Positions 6,905 through 12,179 of a DNA stretch of 12,179 bases are shown here, piece by piece. Position 1 is the first letter of the stretch. Each line of letters opens with the position of its first letter. The translations under genes were made by a program, and so were the position numbers. Under the pieces are notes generated by a model that had not been told where the DNA came from, ran no database searches, and saw nothing but the letters and a program-made list of their open reading frames with translations. The DNA is from Bacillota bacterium (lineage in GTDB: Bacteria; Bacillota; Dethiobacteria; DTU022; UBA8154), in NCBI GenBank assembly GCA_003456095.1, contig DMPF01000147.1, positions 117-12,295 on the forward strand, written 5' to 3'.

Positions 6905-7861
6905 TTACGTCCCCGCTTCATGCCTTATTTTATGGGCAAGGGCATTGAGGCGGCGCAGGCGATGATTGACCGTGGATTTACTCAGCGGAGGGTCAGCCAG
7001 CCCACCCAGTTCCTGCAAAGTGGCTTCCGGATAACGCAGGCGCAGCCCGGCCATTTCCCGCAGCGGAGAAGAAATCTTTTCCAGACCGATCAGTTCGGCA
7101 ATAATCCTGATATTGGAAAGCTGCGCGTGGGCTGCCAGCGCCGTCCGGGTGAGGTTGGCTGTTTCACAATTAACAAGGCGGTTAATCGTATTGCGCATCC
7201 CTTTAAGCACACGGATATCCTCAAAGCGGAGCAACCCGCTGTGGGCGGCAATAATACGCAAAAATTCGCTGATCTTTTCTCCTTCTTTAATATAGACAAC
7301 CTGTTTGTCTTTGCGCGGGAAAAAGCGTGCCGGCAGGCCAAAGGCCGCCATTATTTCGGTAATGGTGCGGGCATAGTCTTCACAGGGAGAGATAACCTCC
7401 AGGTGGTAACCACGCCTGGGATTATTCAGGGAGCCGCTCGCCAGGAAAGCGCCCCGCAGGTAGGCACGGGAGCAGCACGACTTCTTCGGCCCCCCCTCCT
7501 GCCGGTATAGCAGATATTTTCCCCCGGGGGTGTCAATAGCCAGAAAACCCAAGTCCTGCAACACAAGGAATGCAGCCTTATTGCCGCAGACCTGCACAGC
7601 GAAGGCGTTTCTTTTATGCAGAGTACGCTTGCTGACGGAGCGAATTTGTGGCGTCAGGTTGAAGCAGTACTTAAAGAGGGAGAAGATGCGCCTTGCCGCG
7701 GCGGCATTTTCCGTCTGCAAAATAATGCGCTGGGACTGGGCACCAATCACCAGTTCGCCGCGCATCTCCAACAGCGCCCGCAGCTCGGCACGAGCGCAGC
7801 ATTGGCTTGCGACGGGATATCTAGCCAGTTCCTCTTTAACCTGGCGGGTATAAGAAGACAA
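6905..7861 (-). CDS. whiA: Sporulation/cell-division regulator WhiA
   Basis: DNA-binding protein of Gram-positive bacteria related to LAGLIDADG homing endonucleases but not a nuclease; in Bacillus it affects division and chromosome segregation, in actinomycetes sporulation. 318 aa, typical. The N-terminus shows VKEELAR and the CCARAELRALL stretch (21-31). The LAGLIDADG-like repeat includes YLRGAFLASGSLNNP (134-148) and GYHLEV. The C-terminal helix-turn-helix shows SPLREMAGLRL, LQELGGL and LSKSTVNHRLRRL (about 265-306). Start is TTG 7861 with GGAGG eight bases upstream; no ATG fits. In most Firmicutes the order is rapZ-yvcK-whiA, but here whiA follows rapZ after only 95 bases. Confidence 0.96.
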   Translation of the reverse strand: MSSYTRQVKEELARYPVASQCCARAELRALLEMRGELVIGAQSQRIILQTENAAAARRIFSLFKYCFNLTPQIRSVSKRTLHKRNAFAVQVCGNKAAFLVLQDLGFLAIDTPGGKYLLYRQEGGPKKSCCSRAYLRGAFLASGSLNNPRRGYHLEVISPCEDYARTITEIMAAFGLPARFFPRKDKQVVYIKEGEKISEFLRIIAAHSGLLRFEDIRVLKGMRNTINRLVNCETANLTRTALAAHAQLSNIRIIAELIGLEKISSPLREMAGLRLRYPEATLQELGGLADPPLSKSTVNHRLRRLNALAHKIRHEAGT

Positions 7862-7956
7862 GGTCGTTCCTCCTGCAAAACCCCGGTCAACGCACCCTAT
7901 GCGGCGGCCGGCGCAGTTTACGGCGTATGTTCGCCGCGAATATTTGCGGTATATGT

Positions 7957-8835
7957 TTAAGGTTTTAACATATCGCGGTGCTCGACACGGACATTGTAAC
8001 CTTTATCCTTTAGCAGCTGCAAGAGCTCGTTGGCCAGCACAACAGAGCGGTGTTTGCCGCCGGTACAACCCACGGCAATGGCAAGTTGCGGTTTGCCTTC
8101 TTTAATATAACATGGAATTAAAAATACGATTATATCAACCAGTTTTTGGTAGAAACGGTGGGTTATGGCCCATTTAAGCACGTACTGTTTCACCGCGGGG
8201 TCCGTGCCGTTTAAGGACCGCAGGGAATCAACGTAATGGGGATTGGGCAGAAAACGCACATCAAAAACAAGATCGGCGTCAATGGGCAGGCCGTACTTGT
8301 AACCGAAGGAGATAATCGTAAGCAGGATATTCTTCTCCCATTTCTTGGGGGCATAGAAGCGGTTTATCTTTTCCCGTAAGTCTGCCGGGGCCAGTTCGCT
8401 GGTATCGATGAGCATATCTGCTTTACCGCGGATATTCTCCAGGAGCTTCTTTTCTTCCTGAATTGCCGCGATGATGGTGCCCCGTTCGGCGAGAGGATGC
8501 CGCCGGCGCGTTTCCTTAAAACGCCGCACCAACTCCTCACTTGAGGCATCGAGAAAGAGAACCTCATAATTAAAGCCCATCTCCTCCAATCGGTCCAGGG
8601 CTTCAAAAAGTCCGTGAAACAACTCCCCGCCCCTGATGTCACAGACCAAGGCCACACAGCTGAGCTTACCGGCTGACTGGATACACAGCTCGGCAAATTT
8701 TGGGATAAGGGCTGGGGGCAGGTTATCCATGGAAAAATAACCCAGATCTTCAAAGCTGTGCAGTGCACAGCTCTTGCCGGCACCGGAAAAGCCGGTGATG
8801 AGCACAAACCTTCCTTTAAACAAGGCAATCACCAA
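7957..8835 (-). CDS. rapZ: RapZ/YvcJ-family nucleotide-binding protein
   Basis: P-loop protein that binds ATP/GTP. In E. coli RapZ is an RNA adaptor controlling glucosamine-6-phosphate synthase through GlmZ; in Firmicutes (YvcJ) the role is less clear. 292 aa, typical. Walker A GFSGAGKS is at residues 15-22, followed by LGYFSMDNLP (31-40). DASSEELVRRFKETRRRHPL (96-115), ISFGYKYGLP and FDVRFLPNPHYV (191-202) are family hallmarks. The C-terminal VGCTGGKHRSV (255-265) belongs to the sugar-phosphate/RNA-binding domain. The start is uncertain: TTG 8835 lacks a clear ribosome site, while AAAGGA precedes an in-frame GTG at about 8805, which would leave very few residues before the P-loop. It follows the HAD gene after 64 bases. 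Confidence 0.95.
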   Translation of the reverse strand: MVIALFKGRFVLITGFSGAGKSCALHSFEDLGYFSMDNLPPALIPKFAELCIQSAGKLSCVALVCDIRGGELFHGLFEALDRLEEMGFNYEVLFLDASSEELVRRFKETRRRHPLAERGTIIAAIQEEKKLLENIRGKADMLIDTSELAPADLREKINRFYAPKKWEKNILLTIISFGYKYGLPIDADLVFDVRFLPNPHYVDSLRSLNGTDPAVKQYVLKWAITHRFYQKLVDIIVFLIPCYIKEGKPQLAIAVGCTGGKHRSVVLANELLQLLKDKGYNVRVEHRDMLKP

Positions 8836-8899
8836 CTTAACTTGTAAGAAGTTTAGTTACGGACAGGTATGCGGAACTAAAAATGGCGTCCCTTGTCTT

Positions 8900-9721
8900 T
8901 TAATGCCCACTCTGTCCATTCAGGATATAGCGCTCCAAAAAAATGGCTACCCCATCTTCCAGATTGGATGCGGTGATTACATCAGCAGCTTCTTTTACCG
9001 CGGCAGGAGCATTGGCCATGGCTACGCCCATACCGGCTAACTGAAGCATATCAATATCATTATAGCTGTCCCCAATGGCCACAATTTCATCAAGCCGGAT
9101 ATTCTGCAGTTCTCCCAGATGCTGAAGCGCCTGGCCCTTGGTCGCCTCCACGCTGGTTATCTCCAGAAAGTGAGGGCGTGACTGCAGTACAGTCAGCCGC
9201 CCCGCATAGTTGCTTTTCAGGAATAGCTCCAAATCCTGTAAACGCCCATCAAGGTTGATGATGGACAACTTGGTCGGCTCCACCGCCTGTTGCGCCAAAA
9301 AGGCACAGAGGTCTCCCACCGGCTGCACGGGGATAGGGGCAATGGTCTGATAATAACGGGATTCCCCTGTTTCCTGCCCTACGTAGATTTGATCGTCAAT
9401 ATAGAGATTGATATGATAATTTTCCGCAGCGGCAAGCCGCAGAACATCCACGGTTAGGTCCCTGGGAACGGGACGGTAACGAAGTATGGCACCGCTGCCG
9501 GCCTCACGGATCATGGCACCTTGGTAGAGGATCAGGGGCAGGTTGATCGCCAATTCACGGGCATAGCGCAGCGCGGTACGATACATGCGCCCCGTGGCAA
9601 TGGTTACGCTGATACCCCATTCCACAACACGGCAAATGGCCTCCCTGTTGCGGGGCGATATTTCAGACTCGGCGTTGAGGAGAGTATCATCAAGATCAAG
9701 CGCAATCAGTTTATAAGCCAT
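8900..9721 (-). CDS. Cof-type HAD-IIB family sugar/nucleotide phosphatase
   Basis: Haloacid-dehalogenase-superfamily hydrolase of the Cof (IIB cap) class, cytosolic, acting on small phosphorylated metabolites; the substrate cannot be told from sequence. 273 aa. Motif I is DLDDTLL (Asp9 nucleophile, Asp11 acid/base), motif II TIATGR (Thr43), motif III Lys195 in EATKGQAL, and motif IV GDSYND (217-222). The cap domain lies between about 85 and 185. ATG 9721 is chosen because the family starts just before motif I and GGGAAGG lies about 12 bases upstream; the frame is open to 9802 but the extra 27 residues have no family match. It is upstream of rapZ on the same strand, and may be co-transcribed with it. 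Confidence 0.93.
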   Translation of the reverse strand: MAYKLIALDLDDTLLNAESEISPRNREAICRVVEWGISVTIATGRMYRTALRYARELAINLPLILYQGAMIREAGSGAILRYRPVPRDLTVDVLRLAAAENYHINLYIDDQIYVGQETGESRYYQTIAPIPVQPVGDLCAFLAQQAVEPTKLSIINLDGRLQDLELFLKSNYAGRLTVLQSRPHFLEITSVEATKGQALQHLGELQNIRLDEIVAIGDSYNDIDMLQLAGMGVAMANAPAAVKEAADVITASNLEDGVAIFLERYILNGQSGH

Positions 9722-9808
9722 CACGCAATCATCCCTTCCCAGCAAGACGGGAGCATTAATTCCTTCTTGTTTTAGCTTACCGCAAGTACCCCCGCCTGTC
9801 AATAAAAG

Positions 9809-9934
9809 ATCTGCTTAGCTTTGCGGAACGGCTGCGGGCAGGGCACTTGCCCCGCCGCAGCCGTTCCCTGCAATTGATCGAACCTGAAGGCCGTTCAAAA
9901 GCAACCCTGCACCCCTTTTGAAGCCTAAGCAGAT
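9809..9934 (-). other. Nested inverted repeats able to form a three-way junction; candidate structured RNA or palindromic element
   Basis: This lies in the longest gene-free stretch (9722-10044). An outer 10-bp perfect pair (9809-9818 with 9925-9934) encloses two hairpins. The first has 13-bp perfect arms (9825-9837 with 9855-9867), extended by TTGC/GCAA (9821-9824 with 9870-9873) across a two-base bulge and capped by GGGC-ACTT-GCCC. The second has 8-bp arms (9894-9901 with 9915-9922) plus GGC/GC(C) at its base. The first hairpin begins two bases after the outer stem and the second ends against it, so the three stems tile neatly. On the minus strand the outer stem is followed by CTTTTATT, which slightly favours that strand. 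I recognise no known RNA family; no open frame is convincing. Confidence 0.5.
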
Positions 9935-9940
9935 ACTTCC

Positions 9941-9988
9941 AAAAAAAACATGAACAGCCCTGTCAAAATAACAGAGCTGTTCATGTTT
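9941..9988 (-). terminator. Rho-independent terminator of csp
   Basis: On the minus strand AAACATGAACAGC pairs with GCTGTTCATGTTT, and after one U-G pair the stem continues CTGT/ACAG around a seven-base loop. It ends in a run of eight T. It lies about 57 bases after the csp stop. The same A-run in the plus direction has only TTT after the stem, so it works mainly for minus-strand transcripts. Confidence 0.9.
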
Positions 9989-10044
9989 GCTTACCTGCTT
10001 AACTTAAACAATAGCACAGTTAATGCTCTTTGTTTTTGCTACAG

Positions 10045-10242
10045 TTAGCGGGGAACCACATTGGCAGCCTGGGGACCGCGGTTGCCGTCAACCACGTCAA
10101 ATTCAACAGCTTGCCCTTCTTGCAGGGCCTTGAACCCCTCTTGCTGGATGGCGGAAAAATGCACAAACACATCCCCGCCGTCATTGCTTTGAATAAACCC
10201 GTAACCTTTCTCCGCATTAAACCACTTGACTTTGCCTTGCAT
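10045..10242 (-). CDS. csp: Cold-shock protein, CspA/CspB family
   Basis: Small single OB-fold protein binding single-stranded RNA/DNA, acting as an RNA chaperone. 65 aa, exactly the family size. [17 protein letters not shown] contains RNP1 (KGYGFI, residues 12-17), followed by the RNP2 segment [11 protein letters not shown] 10242 has AGGGAGG eight bases upstream; the frame stays open upstream to 10296 but that part has no family match. It is monocistronic: it has its own terminator and faces away from the plus-strand hydrolase. A leader of about 100 bases with a GTTGTTT/AAACAAC stem (10262-10268 with 10291-10297) recalls the long regulated leaders of csp genes. Confidence 0.97.
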   Translation of the reverse strand: MQGKVKWFNAEKGYGFIQSNDGGDVFVHFSAIQQEGFKALQEGQAVEFDVVDGNRGPQAANVVPR

Positions 10243-10349
10243 TAAATAGGCCTCCCTAAATGTTGTTTGAGTCAAAAAGCAGAAAACATGAAACAACTTT
10301 AAAGCAGAGGCCTAAAGATTGTTCAGTTTCTAATCTTTTTAACACTGCC

Positions 10350-10355
10350 ATTATA
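10350..10355 (-). promoter_or_regulatory. -10 box of the likely csp promoter
   Basis: Minus-strand TATAAT, about 107 bases upstream of the csp ATG, would start the message near 10342 and give a long leader. No good -35 hexamer is visible at 16-18 bases; the upstream DNA is T-rich. The surrounding AT-rich stretch supports a promoter region in general. Confidence 0.4.
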
Positions 10356-10405
10356 ATAGCACATCCAAAATAAAAACACAATATCAAATAATTATTGTTG
10401 CAGAA

Positions 10406-10421
10406 GCGAATGATCATTCGC
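10406..10421. promoter_or_regulatory. Perfect 16-bp palindrome in the csp/hydrolase divergent region
   Basis: GCGAATGATCATTCGC is a perfect dyad with no loop, as expected of a dimeric regulator site rather than an RNA hairpin. It lies about 31 bases upstream of the hydrolase -35 box and about 50 bases upstream of the csp -10 box, so it could serve either promoter. It is not a good match to a Fur box. The regulator is unknown. Confidence 0.4.
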
Positions 10422-10435
10422 CCCCTACAGGTAAC

Positions 10436-10456
10436 GGCAATTTTAAAAAAATTGCC
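10436..10456. promoter_or_regulatory. AT-rich inverted repeat overlapping the hydrolase -35 box
   Basis: GGCAATTTT-AAA-AAAATTGCC, 9-bp perfect arms with a three-base centre. Its right arm contains most of the -35 hexamer TTGCCA. A repressor bound here would block the promoter. As a terminator it is poor because neither strand has a T-run after the stem. Confidence 0.45.
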
Positions 10457-10480
10457 ACGCAGCTGTGAAAATGATATTGT
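10452..10480 (+). promoter_or_regulatory. Promoter of the nicotinamidase/isochorismatase-family gene
   Basis: -35 TTGCCA (10452-10457) and -10 TATTGT (10475-10480) are separated by exactly 17 bases, matching the main sigma factor consensus at five and four of six positions. The predicted start is near 10487, giving a leader of about 46 bases. Confidence 0.6.
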
Positions 10481-10484
10481 AAGG

Positions 10485-10518
10485 TCAGTGAATATTATTT
10501 TTCAGTGAGTATTATTTT
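10485..10518 (+). repeat. Tandem 17-nt direct repeat in the hydrolase leader
   Basis: TCAGTGAATATTATTTT (10485-10501) is followed at once by TCAGTGAGTATTATTTT (10502-10518), one difference in 17. The repeats lie between the predicted transcription start and the ribosome site GGAGGT. The period is not exactly two helical turns. They may be a slippage duplication or a paired binding site. Confidence 0.75.
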
Positions 10519-10532
10519 ATGGAGGTCTGGCC

Positions 10533-11051
10533 ATGGCCAAAAAAGCGTTGTTGATCATCGATATGTTAAAGGATTTTTTGGAGAAAGAAGGTAGTCTTTG
10601 CATCGGCGAAACGGCGGAAATCAGAAAAAATGTGTCTTCCCGCCTGGCTAAATGGCGCGCCGCGGGAGACCCGGTTATCTATATCATGGACAGGCACCTG
10701 CCTCAGGATGCGGAATTCAGGATGTTTCCGCCACACTGCCTGGCCGGGGAGTGGGGCAGCGAGATCGTGGATGAACTGGCGCCCCGGGAAGGGGAGTATC
10801 GCATTTACAAGCGGCGCTACAGCGCCTTTTATGCCACTGATCTCGATTTGACGCTGCGGGAACTGGGTGTCACAGAATTGGAACTGGCGGGTGTCTGCAC
10901 GCAGATTTGCGTGCTCTATACAGCGGCCGATGCGCGCACGCGGTATTATGATGTAACCGTCAGAAAAAACTGTGTGGCCTCTTTTGACGGGGATGCCCAA
11001 GCGTTTGCCTTAAAGGAGATGGAAAAAACCCTAGGTGTAAAAGTGATCTAA
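10533..11051 (+). CDS. Nicotinamidase/isochorismatase-family cysteine hydrolase
   Basis: Hydrolase with the Asp-Lys-Cys triad. 172 aa. Asp10 is in LLIIDMLKDF, Lys93 in YKRRYSAF, and Cys126 in GVCTQICV. Asp53 and His55 (MDRH) with His68 (FPPHC, followed by LAGEWGSEI) match the metal ligands and substrate region of nicotinamidases, so nicotinamide deamidation (NAD salvage) is the best guess; other amidase activities in the family cannot be excluded. It is shorter than E. coli PncA, like many archaeal and Firmicute members. Start is ATG 10533 with GGAGGT about seven bases upstream. It is the only plus-strand gene, has its own promoter, and converges on queA with 30 bases between stops. Confidence 0.88.
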   Translation: MAKKALLIIDMLKDFLEKEGSLCIGETAEIRKNVSSRLAKWRAAGDPVIYIMDRHLPQDAEFRMFPPHCLAGEWGSEIVDELAPREGEYRIYKRRYSAFYATDLDLTLRELGVTELELAGVCTQICVLYTAADARTRYYDVTVRKNCVASFDGDAQAFALKEMEKTLGVKVI

Positions 11052-11057
11052 CGCACG

Positions 11058-11076
11058 GGGACGGTTCTTTTGTGTT
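11058..11076 (+). repeat. 19-nt GGGACGGTTCTTTTGTGTT repeat, single copy
   Basis: Fills most of the 30-base gap between the convergent stops of the hydrolase gene and queA. It differs at one base from the arms of the inverted repeat at 12126-12179. I recall similar GGACGGTTCTTTTG sequences between genes in other Clostridia, but cannot check this here. No hairpin partner is adjacent. Confidence 0.7.
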
Positions 11077-11081
11077 GTTTG

Positions 11082-12122
11082 TCAGATTATTAAAGTTGCG
11101 TCGCCAAAACTGAGGAAACGGAATTTTTCCCTGACAGCATAGGCATAGGCTTGCAGGACAAACTCCCGGGAGGCAAAAGCGGAAACAAGAACCAGATGGG
11201 ATGAGCATGGAATGTGCAGGTTGGTAATGAGACGGTCCACTACCTGAAACCGGTAACCAGGTTGAATAAACAGCTCCGTCCAACCCGAACCGGGCTTGAA
11301 TTCTTGCAGTGCCGCACTTTCCAGAGCTCGCACAGCGTCTGTACCGCAGGCCACCACCCTTTTTCCCTGCCGTTTTGCCTGTGCAACCGCTGCCACCGTT
11401 TCTTCGGGCAAATAGTAATATTCCGGCGGTAAATCATGATCAACTACGTATTCCGTTTTTATGGGCCTAAAGCTGCCCACCCCCATATGCAACGTAAAAT
11501 TGACAACCTTCACTCCTTTATGCCGGACCATCTGCAAGAGTGCCGCGGTGAAATGGAGCGCCGCCGTCGGGGCTGCGGATGAGCCGTCTGTCCTGGCCAA
11601 GACAGTCTGGTAGCGGTCCTGGTCAGCCAGAGGCGCCTTTATATAGGGAGGCAACGGGGTCTTTCCCCATTTTTCCATGGCAGCCACGGCAGCTTCAGGG
11701 GTTGGGAATTGCAGGACAAAAGTGTTACGCCCCGTATTCTCCATGATCTGCACGGGCATGCCATCGCCTAAGAATAAAATCCCACCCTTTGGGTAAGGCT
11801 TAAGCAGTGCTTCCCAGCGGCTATCACCAAGGGGGTGGAGCAGTAAAATCTCCACCTTGCCGCCGCTGGGCTTTTTAGCAAACAGCCTGGCCTTCATTAC
11901 CCTGGTATCATTAATAACCAACACATCGCCGGGCTCAAGCCAATTTACCACCGCGCTGAAAACGGTTTCACTCACCTCCTCGCTGCTCCGATCCATTACA
12001 AGCAGACGGGAGGTGTCCCTGGGTGTAACCGGCTGCTGGGCGATCAATTCCCAGGGGAGATGGTAATCAAACAGTTCTGTCCTTAGCTTGTTTTCTGACA
12101 GCTCCTCCACCTCTTCCAACAC
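11082..12122 (-). CDS. queA: S-adenosylmethionine:tRNA ribosyltransferase-isomerase
   Basis: Transfers and isomerises the ribosyl part of S-adenosylmethionine onto preQ1 at tRNA position 34, making epoxyqueuosine; cytosolic. 346 aa if begun at GTG 12122, against about 342 usual. Family motifs in order: FDYHLPWELIAQQP, RDTSRLLVMDR, VLVINDTRVMKARL, LHMGVGSFRPI, EYYYLPEETV, and ITNLHIPCSSHLVLVSAF, ending FLSFGDATLII. The start is unresolved. Homologues start at about the Leu13 codon, here CTA, which cannot initiate; GTG 12122, TTG 12119 and GTG 12110 are in frame but none has a well-placed ribosome site. The upstream edge abuts a 19-nt inverted repeat. The partner tgt gene, often next to queA, is not downstream here. 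Confidence 0.95.
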   Translation of the reverse strand: MLEEVEELSENKLRTELFDYHLPWELIAQQPVTPRDTSRLLVMDRSSEEVSETVFSAVVNWLEPGDVLVINDTRVMKARLFAKKPSGGKVEILLLHPLGDSRWEALLKPYPKGGILFLGDGMPVQIMENTGRNTFVLQFPTPEAAVAAMEKWGKTPLPPYIKAPLADQDRYQTVLARTDGSSAAPTAALHFTAALLQMVRHKGVKVVNFTLHMGVGSFRPIKTEYVVDHDLPPEYYYLPEETVAAVAQAKRQGKRVVACGTDAVRALESAALQEFKPGSGWTELFIQPGYRFQVVDRLITNLHIPCSSHLVLVSAFASREFVLQAYAYAVREKFRFLSFGDATLII

Positions 12123-12125
12123 GGA

Positions 12126-12179
12126 GGGACGGTTCTTCTGTGTTCCCTGAAGCCGGTGATAACACAGAAGAACCGTCCC
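12126..12179. repeat. Inverted pair of the 19-nt GGGACGGTTCTTCTGTGTT repeat
   Basis: The left arm (12126-12144) and right arm (12161-12179) are perfect complements, separated by 16 bases. It sits directly upstream of the queA reading frame and runs to the window edge, so it may be longer. Arms match the single copy at 11058-11076 in 18 of 19 bases. As RNA it would form a 19-bp hairpin; no T-run is visible on either side within the window. Confidence 0.85.

Noticed and set aside
8853..8880. Hairpin TTAGTT/AACTAA between the HAD gene and rapZ considered as a terminator
   Set aside because: Stem is only 6 bp plus a mismatch, AT-rich, and has no T-run.
9865..9940. tRNA-like GGTTCGATCAATT on the minus strand, considered as part of a tRNA or selenocysteine tRNA
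   Set aside because: The flanking bases do not form a 5-bp T stem, and no acceptor or anticodon stem can be drawn around it.
10406..10421. Palindrome considered as a Fur box
   Set aside because: It shares TGAT/ATCA elements but lacks the AT-rich 7-1-7 arrangement and has GC ends.

Overview
The window looks like a chromosomal, house-keeping stretch from a Gram-positive anaerobe of the Clostridia/Peptococcia type. The evidence is the block rapZ-whiA next to an rpoN-cggR-gap-pgk-tpiA-gpmI run, strong GGAGG-type ribosome sites, frequent TTG starts, and Firmicute versions of WhiA, CggR and sigma-54. No phage, plasmid, CRISPR or transposase gene was seen.

Layout. Positions 1-5202, all minus strand, hold the lower-glycolysis operon read from right to left: cggR (repressor), gap, pgk, tpiA and gpmI; gpmI runs off the left edge at residue 310. 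Just upstream of cggR, at 5241-5286, is a long palindrome made of two 19-bp near-palindromic units 21 bp apart. It abuts a TATAAT box and is my candidate CggR operator. Further upstream on the same strand come rpoN (sigma-54), whiA, rapZ and a Cof-type HAD phosphatase. The usual yvcK/mgfK gene between rapZ and whiA is absent.

Positions 9722-10044 have no gene. They hold a compact, nested set of inverted repeats (9809-9934) that can fold as a three-way junction, followed by the clear terminator of a cold-shock gene (csp, 10045-10242, minus strand, with an approximately 100-nt leader). Divergent from csp is the only plus-strand gene, a nicotinamidase/isochorismatase-family hydrolase (10533-11051). 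It has a recognisable promoter, a palindrome over its -35 box and a 17-nt tandem repeat in its leader. It converges on queA (11082-12122, minus strand). Copies of one 19-nt repeat lie on both sides of queA: a single copy downstream and an inverted pair upstream.

How the genes work together. CggR would sense a sugar phosphate and control gap-pgk-tpiA-gpmI, which carry triose phosphates to 2-phosphoglycerate. RapZ and WhiA are regulatory/envelope-division proteins commonly placed together in Firmicutes, and sigma-54 serves its own regulon. The most interesting points are the candidate operator, the three-way-junction element, repeat-derived sequence forming the end of pgk, a GAPDH with Ser in place of the NAD-selecting Asp, and the missing yvcK.
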